Positions 8,144-16,820 of a DNA stretch of 64,000 nt are shown in pieces. Made by a program: the position numbers and the translations under genes. Source of the DNA: Pedobacter quisquiliarum (GTDB lineage Bacteria > Bacteroidota > Bacteroidia > Sphingobacteriales > Sphingobacteriaceae); the NCBI RefSeq assembly GCF_014642175.1, contig NZ_BMIL01000002.1, forward strand, positions 372,001 through 436,000, read 5' to 3'. Each line of letters begins with the position of its first letter. The stretch's first letter is position 1. Under the pieces are notes generated by a model, which saw only the letters and a list, made by a program, of their open reading frames with translations, was not told the origin of the DNA and did not search any database.

Positions 8144-9104
8144 AGCAGGAATAGTTGGCGGCGCAGGCTATACAGGTGGGGAGATGCTCCGCCTGTTGCT
8201 GAACCACCCGGATGTGGAGATCGACTTCGTGCTGAGCAGCAGCAACGAGGGGAACCTGGTTTCTGATGTTCATACCGATCTATACGGCGATACCAGACTT
8301 CGCTTCTCTGGTTTGCTGAAGCAGGATGTTGATGTGCTTTTCCTTTGTGTAGGGCATGGTGATGCAAAGAAGTTTCTGGATGCAAATCCTATAGATAAAA
8401 GTGTTAAAATCATTGACCTTAGTCAGGATTTCAGATTGAAGGCTGCGGCTGGAACAGATTGGATCTATGGCTTGCCGGAGTTTAACCGTGAGCAGATCAG
8501 AACGGCAAATTACATTGCCAATCCAGGTTGTTTTGCAACAGCAATCCAGCTGGGTTTATTGCCATTGGCGGCAAAAGGCTTGCTTAAAGGTGAGATCCAC
8601 ATCAACGCGACAACGGGTTCTACAGGTGCAGGACAAAGTCTTTCGACAACCTCGCACTTCAGCTGGCGCAATAACAATCTTTCGATATACAAAGCATTTG
8701 ATCACCAGCACCTGAATGAAATCGGGGAGAGCATGGTCTTTTTGGATCCTGCTTTTAACGCGCCGGTGAACTTCATCCCGCAACGCGGAGATTTTACAAG
8801 AGGCATTCTGGCGTCCATCTATATGGATACGGAGCTTTCCGGTGAGGAAGCGCTGAAGCTGTATGAAGATTACTATGCGGATGCGGCGTTTACGCATGTG
8901 AGCAAGAAGAATATAGATTTAAAACAGGTGGTAAATACCAATAAGGGATTATTGCATGTGCAGAAACACGGTAGCAAGCTACATGTGATCAGCATTATCG
9001 ATAACTTGTTAAAAGGTGCCAGCGGACAGGCGGTTCAGAACATGAACCTGATGTTTGGACTGGAAGAGCGGCAAGGCTTGCGTTTGAAGGCTACTGCTTT
9101 CTAA
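8133..9104 (+). CDS. argC: N-acyl-gamma-glutamyl-phosphate reductase
   Basis: A 323-residue ArgC that reduces N-acyl-glutamyl phosphate to the semialdehyde with NADPH. The N-terminal Rossmann motif GIVGGAGYTGGEMLRLL, the active-site cysteine in NPGCFATAIQLG and the conserved HQHLNEI histidine region are all visible. It starts inside the argG coding region (11-bp overlap), so translation is probably coupled. It takes its substrate from ArgB (11353) and passes the product to ArgD (9156). Whether the acyl group is acetyl or succinyl cannot be read from this protein. Confidence 0.96.
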   Translation: MKIKAGIVGGAGYTGGEMLRLLLNHPDVEIDFVLSSSNEGNLVSDVHTDLYGDTRLRFSGLLKQDVDVLFLCVGHGDAKKFLDANPIDKSVKIIDLSQDFRLKAAAGTDWIYGLPEFNREQIRTANYIANPGCFATAIQLGLLPLAAKGLLKGEIHINATTGSTGAGQSLSTTSHFSWRNNNLSIYKAFDHQHLNEIGESMVFLDPAFNAPVNFIPQRGDFTRGILASIYMDTELSGEEALKLYEDYYADAAFTHVSKKNIDLKQVVNTNKGLLHVQKHGSKLHVISIIDNLLKGASGQAVQNMNLMFGLEERQGLRLKATAF

Positions 9105-9155
9105 ACTGCATTGTCTTATTTTTAACCAGGCCTTTTGGTCTTAAACCTTTGTAAA

Positions 9156-10289
9156 ATGAACTTATTCGACGTTTATCCATTAAATGATATAGAAATTGTA
9201 AAAGCAGCCGGCAGCAATGTCTGGGATGCAAACGGACAGGAGTACCTGGATCTTTACGGCGGTCATGCTGTAATTTCCATTGGGCACACCAATCCGCATT
9301 ATGTTGGTCGTTTAACCGACCAATTGTCTAAAGTTGGTTTCTATTCCAACTCCATCAAAATTCCTTTGCAGGTACAGCTTGCGGAGAAATTGGGTCAGGT
9401 TTCCGGTAAAACAGATTACCAGCTTTTCTTGTGTAACTCTGGCGCTGAAGCCAATGAGAATGCATTGAAGCTTGCCTCTTTTTACAACAACAGAAAGAAG
9501 GTGATTGCCTTTAAAGGTGCTTTCCATGGCAGAACATCACTCGCGGTTTCTGCAACGGATAATCCTAAGATTATTGCGCCGGTAAATGAGACAGATAACG
9601 TTGTTTTCCTGCCTTTTAATGATGTAGCCGCACTGGCACAGGCCTTTGAAGATCATGGAGAGGAAATTTCCTCGGTAATCATTGAAGGTATTCAGGGTGT
9701 AGGCGGTATTAAGGAAGCTTCTGTGGAGTTCCTGAAATCGATCAGATCCTTTTGTGACCAGTACGATGCGGTGTTTATTGCAGATAGCGTACAATGTGGA
9801 TACGGTCGCACAGGCTTGTTTTATTCGCATGATTATGCTGGCGTAAGTGCAGATATCTATACCATGGCGAAAGGCATGGGTAATGGTTTTCCGATTGGCG
9901 GCATCTCCATTGCGCCGAAGTTTGTGCCATGGCACGGCATGCTGGGTACCACTTTTGGTGGTAATCACCTGGCTTGTGCTGCTGCATTAGCAGTTTTGGA
10001 AGTGATGGAGCAGGATCAGCTGATGAAAAATGCTGCGGATCTTGGTGCTTACCTGATCTCGGAGATTAAGAAATTCCCGGAAGTGAAGGAAGTTCGCGGT
10101 CGTGGTTTAATGATCGGTATTGACCTGCCTGCAGAACTTTCCGGCGTAAAGAAAAACCTGCTTTTCAAACATCATATTTTCACCGGCGAAGCAAAGCCTA
10201 ATGTGATCCGTTTATTACCTGCACTGAACCTTACGAAGGCACATGCAGACCAGTTCCTTGAAAAATTCTCCCTGGCTTTAAAAGATTAA
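9156..10289 (+). CDS. argD: N-acylornithine aminotransferase (class III, PLP)
   Basis: A 377-residue class III aminotransferase converting N-acylglutamate semialdehyde to N-acylornithine with glutamate as amino donor. It shows the phosphate-binding LCNSGAEANENALKLA, the PLP-contacting DSVQCGYGRTGLFY and the Schiff-base lysine in TMAKGMGNGFPIGG. An in-frame ATG at 9135 would add seven residues; I prefer 9156 because MNLFDVYPL is the usual family opening. It lies 51 bp after argC and 10 bp before argF'. It is placed between them in pathway terms too. Confidence 0.93.
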   Translation: MNLFDVYPLNDIEIVKAAGSNVWDANGQEYLDLYGGHAVISIGHTNPHYVGRLTDQLSKVGFYSNSIKIPLQVQLAEKLGQVSGKTDYQLFLCNSGAEANENALKLASFYNNRKKVIAFKGAFHGRTSLAVSATDNPKIIAPVNETDNVVFLPFNDVAALAQAFEDHGEEISSVIIEGIQGVGGIKEASVEFLKSIRSFCDQYDAVFIADSVQCGYGRTGLFYSHDYAGVSADIYTMAKGMGNGFPIGGISIAPKFVPWHGMLGTTFGGNHLACAAALAVLEVMEQDQLMKNAADLGAYLISEIKKFPEVKEVRGRGLMIGIDLPAELSGVKKNLLFKHHIFTGEAKPNVIRLLPALNLTKAHADQFLEKFSLALKD

Positions 10290-10299
10290 GAATCCTGTT

Positions 10300-11265
10300 A
10301 TGAAACAATTTACATCTGTACATGATGTTGCGGACGTTGAAACTTTGGTTAAAGAGGCTTTAAATTTAAAATCAAACCCATATAGCGATAAGCAACTTGG
10401 CGAAAATAAGACCCTTGGTCTTGTTTTCCTGAACCCGAGTTTACGCACGCGTTTAAGCACGCAGAAGGCCGCCATTAACCTTGGCATGAGTGTAATGGTG
10501 ATGAACATGGATAAGGATGGCTGGGCACTGGAAACGCAGGATGGTGTGGTAATGAATGGTACCACCGTTGAACACATCCGTGAAGCTGCTGCAGTAATGG
10601 GGCAGTATTGTGATATTTTAGGCTTGCGCTCCTTTCCAAAGCTGAAAGACCGTGAGGAGGATTACAGTGAGGACTTCTTCAATAAGTTTGTTTCTTACTG
10701 CGGCGTACCCGTGGTAAGTCTGGAAAGCGCTACGCGCCACCCACTGCAGAGCCTTGCCGACCTGGTCACCATCAAAGAAACCTGGAAAGGAGAAGCTAAA
10801 CCGAAGGTGGTGCTGGCCTGGGCACCTCATGTGAAAGCATTGCCGCAGGCTGTTCCGAACTCTTTCTCGGAATGGATGTGTAAGGCGCAGGAACTGGGTA
10901 TGGTAGATTTTACCATTGCACAGCCTGAAGGTTTTGAACTGCACGAAGGCTTTACGCCTGGTGCGAAGATTTCGCACGACATAGATGAGGCATTAGCAGG
11001 TGCAGATTACGTGTACGTGAAAAACTGGTCGAGCTATTCGTCTTACGGACAGGTGCTACCTTACCCGGAAGGCTGGATGATGAACAACGAGAAGCTGAAG
11101 TTGACGAATGATGCGAAGGTGATGCACTGTTTACCGGTGCGCAGGGATCTGGAGCTTTCTGCGGAGATCCTGGATGGCCCGAATTCATTGGTGATCCATG
11201 AAGCTGGAAACCGCCTGTGGGCAGCGCAAGCAGTTTTGAAAGACCTTTTGCAAAACCTATCTTAG
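10300..11265 (+). CDS. argF': N-acylornithine carbamoyltransferase (ArgF' type)
   Basis: A 321-residue transcarbamylase that acts on an acylated ornithine rather than free ornithine, giving N-acylcitrulline. The carbamoyl-phosphate motif is FLNPSLRTR (residues 43-51, in place of the STRTR of ordinary ArgF), and HCLPVRR and the HPLQSLADL segment are present. From memory of the family, residue 90/92 in the NGxxxEH loop sets substrate choice: Glu for N-acetyl and Pro for N-succinyl enzymes. Here the residue is Val90 (NGTTVEHI), which is neither, so the acyl group is left open. It sits 10 bp after argD. Confidence 0.94.
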   Translation: MKQFTSVHDVADVETLVKEALNLKSNPYSDKQLGENKTLGLVFLNPSLRTRLSTQKAAINLGMSVMVMNMDKDGWALETQDGVVMNGTTVEHIREAAAVMGQYCDILGLRSFPKLKDREEDYSEDFFNKFVSYCGVPVVSLESATRHPLQSLADLVTIKETWKGEAKPKVVLAWAPHVKALPQAVPNSFSEWMCKAQELGMVDFTIAQPEGFELHEGFTPGAKISHDIDEALAGADYVYVKNWSSYSSYGQVLPYPEGWMMNNEKLKLTNDAKVMHCLPVRRDLELSAEILDGPNSLVIHEAGNRLWAAQAVLKDLLQNLS

Positions 11266-11352
11266 GATTTCTTATCATCTGAAGGATTAGATTTTTCATG
11301 TCGAAAAATGATTGTAAGATCATGATCGCTTCATTGCTAAAACACATCATCA

Positions 11353-12141
11353 ATGAAAAAGCCACTAACGATAGTAAAAATTGGAGGTAATGTAATTGAC
11401 AATTCTGAGCAGTTGCATTACTTCCTGGAAGACTTCTCTGCATTGCCGGGGGATAAGATCCTGGTACATGGCGGCGGTAAAGTAGCCACGGAGCTTGGCG
11501 TATCTATGGGCGTTGAAGCGAAGATGGTTGATGGGCGCCGCATTACAGATATACATACTTTAAGGATCGTGACCATGGCTTATGCCGGTCTGATCAACAA
11601 AAATATTGTGGCCCAATTGCAGGCCCGGTATTGCAATGCAATCGGCTTAACCGGTGCGGACGGCAATACCATTAAAGCCGTGAAACGGCCCGTGAAGACC
11701 ATTGACTATGGCTTTGTGGGTGACCTGGATGAACATTCCATTGCGGTAGATACCATATCAAGTTTATTAAATGCCAAGCTGGTGCCTGTGTTTTGTGCAA
11801 TTACGCACGACGGGGACACCCAGCTATTGAATACCAATGCGGATACCATTGCTTCGGCAATTGCCGTAGCCATGTCTGCTGCATACGATACCACCTTAAT
11901 TTATTGCTTCGAGAAGAAAGGCGTATTGCGCGATGTGGACGATGAAAGTTCCATATTGTCTGAGATTCGTTTGGATGAATTCGCTGCCCTGCAGGAGTCC
12001 GGGGTGATTTCCGGAGGGATGATCCCCAAGCTGCACAACGCTTTTGAAGCGATTAAAAGTGGGGTAAAGGAAGTGTACATCGGTCATGCCGATGAACTAT
12101 TGAAGCAAGGTGCACAGCAAGGTACCCGTTTAACGCAATAA
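11353..12141 (+). CDS. argB: N-acylglutamate kinase
   Basis: A 262-residue amino acid kinase family member that phosphorylates the gamma-carboxyl of N-acylglutamate. The motifs are KIGGNVID at the N-terminus, HGGGKVATELG, the NTNADTIASAIA region and GGMIPKLHNAFEAI near the C-terminus. The protein is slightly short for ArgB, as in other Bacteroidota, and lacks the N-terminal helix that makes hexameric arginine-inhibited enzymes, so strong feedback inhibition by arginine is less likely (inference). It begins 87 bp after argF' and ends one base before proC. Confidence 0.95.
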   Translation: MKKPLTIVKIGGNVIDNSEQLHYFLEDFSALPGDKILVHGGGKVATELGVSMGVEAKMVDGRRITDIHTLRIVTMAYAGLINKNIVAQLQARYCNAIGLTGADGNTIKAVKRPVKTIDYGFVGDLDEHSIAVDTISSLLNAKLVPVFCAITHDGDTQLLNTNADTIASAIAVAMSAAYDTTLIYCFEKKGVLRDVDDESSILSEIRLDEFAALQESGVISGGMIPKLHNAFEAIKSGVKEVYIGHADELLKQGAQQGTRLTQ

Positions 12142-12142
12142 T

Positions 12143-12961
12143 ATGGAGCAATTTACAGGCAAGATCGCCATCATTGGCAGTGGAAATATCGGGACCTCCC
12201 TGGCTAAAGGGCTGGTAAAGTCGGGCTATGCTGCGGCTGCCCAAATTACGCTGACCCGCCGGAATATTGCGGGTTTAAGTGCATACGCGGATCAGGGTTT
12301 TGCGGTTTCTGCGGATAATCCTGCTGCAGTTGCTGCCGCAGATATTGTGGTGCTTTGCGTATTGCCACAGCAGTTGAACAGGCTGCTGGAAACGTTGCAG
12401 CCGGTCATAGACCCGCAGCGGCATCTGGTGATTTCAGTCGCCTCCGGCGTAAGCTGTGCCGACATCCGGAATAAGCTTTCTGATGCGCTGCAGGTGGTAC
12501 GTGCAATGCCGAATACCGCCATTGCTATCGGACAATCGATGACCTGCGTGGCGACCGACCAGGCGGATGAAGCGAATGTACAGCTGGTGAGCACCATGTT
12601 TGAAACGGTTGGTGCCGTGGTAAAGATTAACGAGGACCTGATGACGGCCGCTACGGCGCTTTGCGCATGTGGTATTGCCTTCTTTTTACGGGCGATTCGC
12701 GCCGCCTCACAGGGTGGGGTAGAGATCGGCTTCCATGCCGAGGATGCGCTGAAGATGGCGGTGCAAACGGCGAAAGGCGCTGCAGATCTGCTGCTGCTGA
12801 TGGAATCCCATCCGGAGCAGGAGATTGATAAGGTGACTTCGCCGAAAGGCTGTACCATAGCAGGCTTAAATGAAATGGAGCATAATGGCTTCAGTTCTTC
12901 ACTGATAAAAGGCATAAAATTATCTGCAGTTAAAGCAGGTGAACTATATAAAAAAGAATAA
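12143..12961 (+). CDS. proC: Pyrroline-5-carboxylate reductase
   Basis: A 272-residue ProC that reduces 1-pyrroline-5-carboxylate to proline with NAD(P)H. It opens with the Rossmann motif IAIIGSGNIGTSLAKGL, has VVRAMPNTAIAIGQ in the middle and the family signature KVTSPKGCTIAGLNEME near the end. It is embedded between argB (one base away) and the deacylase gene (two bases away), so it is co-transcribed with the arginine genes, while proB and proA are a separate minus-strand pair 7 kb to the left. Confidence 0.96.
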   Translation: MEQFTGKIAIIGSGNIGTSLAKGLVKSGYAAAAQITLTRRNIAGLSAYADQGFAVSADNPAAVAAADIVVLCVLPQQLNRLLETLQPVIDPQRHLVISVASGVSCADIRNKLSDALQVVRAMPNTAIAIGQSMTCVATDQADEANVQLVSTMFETVGAVVKINEDLMTAATALCACGIAFFLRAIRAASQGGVEIGFHAEDALKMAVQTAKGAADLLLLMESHPEQEIDKVTSPKGCTIAGLNEMEHNGFSSSLIKGIKLSAVKAGELYKKE

Positions 12962-12963
12962 CT

Positions 12964-14037
12964 ATGATGGAGAAACTGCAAAATGATGCAGTAGCATTGT
13001 TGAAAGAACTGATTACGATATCGTCGTTCAGCAGGGAAGAAGATAAAACAGCTGATGTAATTGAAGCGTTCCTACAGGAACGAAAGGTGAAGACCCAGCG
13101 ACAGGGGAACAACATCTGGGCCTACAATGCCCATTTCGATAGCAGCAAACCCACTTTGCTTTTAAACTCTCATCATGATACCGTAAAGCCCAACTCCGGG
13201 TACAGCAGAGATCCTTTTTCAGCTGATGTAGAAGATGGAAAGCTTTACGGGCTGGGTAGCAATGATGCCGGCGGTTGTCTGGTTTCGCTGATTGCAACCT
13301 TCCTCTACTATTACAACGCTGAAGATTTAACGTATAACCTTTGCCTGGCTGCCACTGCTGAAGAAGAGATTTCTGGGGTAAATGGACTGGAAAGTATTTT
13401 GCCGGAGCTCGGAGTGCTTGATTTCGCCATTGTCGGTGAACCCACGCTGATGAATCTTGCCATTGCAGAAAGGGGCTTAATGGTGCTGGACTGCGAGGTT
13501 CATGGTAAGGCAGGGCATGCCGCTCGTGAAGAAGGCGAGAACGCCATCTATAAAGCTTTGCGGGACATTGAATGGTTCAGGTCCTATCGCTTTGCGAAGG
13601 TGTCGGAGCTATTTGGTCCCTTGAAAATGTCGGTTACGGTAATTAACGCCGGTTCACAGCATAATGTGGTGCCTGCGCTTTGCAGCTTTACGGTTGATGT
13701 GCGCGTTACGGATGCGTACACCAATGAGGAGGTGCTGAAGATCATTAAGACGAATGTAGATTGTACGGTGAAGCCGCGTTCTACACGTTTAAAGCCTTCA
13801 TCGATTGACAAGGATCATCCAATTGTGCAAAGCGGTATCCGCATGGGTAAGCAGACTTATGGTTCACCAACGACTTCAGACCAGGCGCTGCTGAGCATCC
13901 CTTCTGTAAAAGTTGGTCCTGGTGATTCTGCACGTTCGCACATGGCGGATGAGTACGTGTATGTGCAGGAAATTCTGGACGGCATTGCAGGCTATGTAGA
14001 GATGCTGAAGCCTGTGATTACGGCAGGGACGCTGTAA
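12964..14037 (+). CDS. M20-family N-acylcitrulline/N-acylornithine deacylase
   Basis: A 357-residue M20 metallopeptidase-family protein. The two-zinc motifs are visible: NSHHDTVKPN (first His), GLGSNDAGGC (bridging Asp), ATAEEEISG (catalytic and metal Glu), the VGEPT loop and a C-terminal SHMADEYV histidine. In this gene order it should remove the acyl group from N-acylcitrulline before ArgG, doing the job of ArgE; citrulline rather than ornithine as substrate is inferred from the presence of ArgF'. Two ATG codons in a row (12964 and 12967) leave the start uncertain by one residue. It follows proC by two bases. Confidence 0.9.
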   Translation: MMEKLQNDAVALLKELITISSFSREEDKTADVIEAFLQERKVKTQRQGNNIWAYNAHFDSSKPTLLLNSHHDTVKPNSGYSRDPFSADVEDGKLYGLGSNDAGGCLVSLIATFLYYYNAEDLTYNLCLAATAEEEISGVNGLESILPELGVLDFAIVGEPTLMNLAIAERGLMVLDCEVHGKAGHAAREEGENAIYKALRDIEWFRSYRFAKVSELFGPLKMSVTVINAGSQHNVVPALCSFTVDVRVTDAYTNEEVLKIIKTNVDCTVKPRSTRLKPSSIDKDHPIVQSGIRMGKQTYGSPTTSDQALLSIPSVKVGPGDSARSHMADEYVYVQEILDGIAGYVEMLKPVITAGTL

Positions 14038-14082
14038 GCGTGGTTCACCCCGCTCCTTTAGGGGGCTCTTATTAATTATTCC

Positions 14083-14090
14083 TATTTTTG
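14083..14090 (+). promoter_or_regulatory. Promoter -7 element before argH
   Basis: TATTTTTG matches the Bacteroidota TAnnTTTG -7 element exactly, 25 bp before the argH ATG. No good -33 TTTG is visible. It would allow argH to be transcribed independently of the upstream arg genes. Confidence 0.5.
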
Positions 14091-14115
14091 TTTTAATTTA
14101 AATATTACGGTAAGC

Positions 14116-15450
14116 ATGAAGATCTGGCAAAAAAACATAGATGTGAACAAGGACATCGAGGCATTTACGGTTGGGCGCGACCGGGAGCTTGACCTGGAAA
14201 TGGCTGCTTTTGATGTGCTCGGGTCTTTAGCGCACGTTGAAATGCTTGAAAGTATCGGCTTGCTGAGCGCTGAAGAACTTAAATCCGTACAAGCGGCTTT
14301 GAAGCAGATTTACAAAGCGGTGGAATCCGGAGAATTCGTGATTGAAGATGCCGTTGAAGATGTGCACTCCCAGGTGGAGTGGCTGCTGACGCAGCGCATC
14401 GGCGAAGCCGGTAAAAAGATTCACAGCGGGCGCTCGAGAAACGACCAGGTGCTGGTTGACCTGAAGCTGTTTTTACGTGCCAGCATTGAAGGCATGGTGG
14501 CGAACACTTCGGCATTATTCGAGCAGCTGATTTCACTGAGCAACACGCATAAGGATAAGCTGCTGCCGGGTTATACGCATTTGCAGATCGCGATGCCATC
14601 TTCTTTCGGCCTTTGGTTCGGTGCCTTTGCAGAAAGCCTGGTTGATGATATGGAAATGATGCTTGCAGCATGGAAGATCACCAACAAAAACCCACTTGGC
14701 TCTGCTGCGGGCTACGGGTCTTCTTTTCCTTTAAACCGGACGATGACGACCGAACTGCTTGGCTTTGAGCGCCTGAACTACAACGTGGTTTATGCACAAA
14801 TGGGCCGCGGTAAAACGGAGCGTATTCTGGCGCAGGCAATGTCGTCTGTAGCGGCAACGCTGGCCAAGATGGCGATGGATGTGTGTTTGTTCATCAACCA
14901 GAACTTCAGCTTCATCAGCTTCCCCGCAGAGCTGACTACCGGTTCGAGCATTATGCCGCATAAAAAGAATCCTGATGTGTTCGAGCTGATTCGCTCACGC
15001 TGTAATAAGATTCAGGCATTGCCGAATGAAATTGCCATGATGACCACGAACCTGCCTTCAGGTTACCACAGGGATCTGCAATTGCTGAAAGAAGGCTTGT
15101 TCCCGGCAATCACATCTTTGAATGAGTGTCTGGAAATGGCAACGTATATGTTACAGCACATAGAGGTGAAGGACGGCATTCTGGAGGATAAAAAGTATGC
15201 ATATTTGTTCAGTGTAGAGTCGGTGAATGAACTTGCACTGAATGGCGTACCTTTTAGAGAGGCCTACAAAATTGTAGGGGAGACCATAGAAAACGGTACT
15301 TTTGAACCAGGCTCTGCCGTGAACCATGTCCATGAGGGCAGTATCGGCAATTTGTGCAACAGCGAGATTTCAGACATGATGAATGCGGTGCTTGTGCAGT
15401 TCAATTTTGAAAAAGTAAAAACTGCCATTGATAAACTGCTGGCAGATTAA
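14116..15450 (+). CDS. argH: Argininosuccinate lyase
   Basis: A 444-residue member of the fumarase/aspartase superfamily that splits argininosuccinate into arginine and fumarate, the last step of the pathway. The hallmark GSSIMPHKKNPDVFELIR stretch, with the catalytic serine loop, is complete. HSGRSRNDQVLVDL and the PGYTHLQIAMP histidine region are also present. It is separated from the deacylase gene by 78 bp that include an exact -7 element, so it may have its own promoter. An aminotransferase gene follows 14 bp later. Confidence 0.97.
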   Translation: MKIWQKNIDVNKDIEAFTVGRDRELDLEMAAFDVLGSLAHVEMLESIGLLSAEELKSVQAALKQIYKAVESGEFVIEDAVEDVHSQVEWLLTQRIGEAGKKIHSGRSRNDQVLVDLKLFLRASIEGMVANTSALFEQLISLSNTHKDKLLPGYTHLQIAMPSSFGLWFGAFAESLVDDMEMMLAAWKITNKNPLGSAAGYGSSFPLNRTMTTELLGFERLNYNVVYAQMGRGKTERILAQAMSSVAATLAKMAMDVCLFINQNFSFISFPAELTTGSSIMPHKKNPDVFELIRSRCNKIQALPNEIAMMTTNLPSGYHRDLQLLKEGLFPAITSLNECLEMATYMLQHIEVKDGILEDKKYAYLFSVESVNELALNGVPFREAYKIVGETIENGTFEPGSAVNHVHEGSIGNLCNSEISDMMNAVLVQFNFEKVKTAIDKLLAD

Positions 15451-15464
15451 TTAAATCCATAACA

Positions 15465-16718
15465 ATGAATGTATCCTTATTAGCAAACGCCCTGATCGGC
15501 TCGGAGATTATCAAAATTGGAAATGAAGTCAACGAACTGAAGCGAAAGGGCGCCAAGATTGCCAACTTAACCATTGGTGATTTTGACCCTGCTGTATTCC
15601 CAATTCCTGATGCACTGAAGTCGGAGATCATTGCGGCGTATAACGATCATCAAACCAACTATCCGCCTGCGGATGGTATACTGCCTTTGCGCGAAACGGT
15701 AGCGAAGCTATTGGAAAATCGCCTGGAGCTAAGCTACGGCACCGGTGACATTCTGATTTCCGGCGGCTCCAGACCTTTGATCTATGCGACTTACCTCGCG
15801 CTGGTTGATCCGGGAGATAAGGTGATTTATCCGGCACCGTCCTGGAATAACAACCACTATTGTACTTTGTCCTCCGCGAATGGTGTAGCGGTTGAAACCA
15901 CGGTAGAAAACAACTTTATGCCTACTGCAGCACAGTTGAAGCCGCACTTGAAGGGTGCGACCCTGCTGGCGCTATGTTCTCCGCTGAACCCGACGGGTAC
16001 GATGTTTACAGCAGAACAGCTGGAGGAAATCTGTGACATTGTGCTGGAGGAAAATAAATCCCGCGCAGCGGGGGAGAAGCCCTTGTACTTGATGTACGAC
16101 CAGATCTACTCCCTGCTGACCTTTGATAAGGCGCATGTAAACCCGGTGACTTTACGTCCTGAACTGAAAGATTACGTGATCTATATCGACGGTATTTCGA
16201 AGGCTTTGGCGGCGACTGGTGTAAGGGTAGGTTGGGCTTTCGGGCCAACGGAGATGATCTCTAAGATGAAAGCATTACTGGGCCATATTGGTGCCTGGGC
16301 GCCGAAAGCGGAGCAAGTAGCGGTTAGTAAGTACTTCGCGGACGATGCGCAGGTGGATACGTTCTTAGGGGAGTTTAAAGAGAAGATTCAGTTGAGCCTG
16401 AATGCGATCTATGCCGGCTTCAAAGGCCTGAAGGCTGAAGGATTCGCCGTTGATGCAGTGGTGCCCATGGGTGCGATTTACCTGACCATCAAGATTGATT
16501 ATATCGGCAAAACGACGCCGGAGGGCAATGTGCTTAAGGACAGTGCAGATGTAAACTTCTACCTGATCAAGGAAGCGCAATGCGCTTTAGTGCCATTCTC
16601 TGCGTTCGGCAATGATCACAGCATGCCTTGGTTCCGTGCTTCCGTTGGCGGCTGCTCACTGGAAGACATCCAGGCGATGGTACCGAGAATTAAAGCTGCA
16701 TTGAGTAAGCTGAAGTAA
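15465..16718 (+). CDS. Class I/II PLP-dependent aminotransferase
   Basis: A 417-residue fold-type I aminotransferase. The N-terminal NLTIGDFDPAVFP, the aromatic YPAPSWNNN loop, the CSPLNPTG asparagine motif, the YDQIYSLL aspartate and the Schiff-base lysine in IDGISKALAATGVRVGW are all there. It belongs to the aspartate/aromatic aminotransferase class, but the amino donor and acceptor cannot be told from sequence. It is the last gene of the arg run, 14 bp after argH, and could supply aspartate for ArgG; that link is only inferred from position. A strong palindrome follows its stop codon. Confidence 0.88.
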   Translation: MNVSLLANALIGSEIIKIGNEVNELKRKGAKIANLTIGDFDPAVFPIPDALKSEIIAAYNDHQTNYPPADGILPLRETVAKLLENRLELSYGTGDILISGGSRPLIYATYLALVDPGDKVIYPAPSWNNNHYCTLSSANGVAVETTVENNFMPTAAQLKPHLKGATLLALCSPLNPTGTMFTAEQLEEICDIVLEENKSRAAGEKPLYLMYDQIYSLLTFDKAHVNPVTLRPELKDYVIYIDGISKALAATGVRVGWAFGPTEMISKMKALLGHIGAWAPKAEQVAVSKYFADDAQVDTFLGEFKEKIQLSLNAIYAGFKGLKAEGFAVDAVVPMGAIYLTIKIDYIGKTTPEGNVLKDSADVNFYLIKEAQCALVPFSAFGNDHSMPWFRASVGGCSLEDIQAMVPRIKAALSKLK

Positions 16719-16752
16719 GGTTTTTGTTGCTGCGCGCAGCGCTTTACATTTG

Positions 16753-16798
16753 ACATATACAGCAAAGGCGACCAATTGGTCGCCTTTGCTGTATATGT
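16753..16798. terminator. 46-bp perfect palindrome between convergent genes
   Basis: Two 23-base arms meet with no spacer (right arm TTGGTCGCCTTTGCTGTATA plus TGT). It lies between the convergent aminotransferase and prfC genes and would form a very stable RNA hairpin from either strand. Neither side has a proper T-run, so it is a bidirectional terminator or end-protecting hairpin by position rather than by a textbook signature. Confidence 0.7.
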
Positions 16799-16820
16799 GC
16801 TTTACTTGAATTCTCATGTT

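Noticed and set aside
12292-12981. A 229-codon frame antisense to proC
   Set aside because: Its composition (Ser, Ala, Cys-rich) and position opposite a strongly conserved gene mark it as a shadow.
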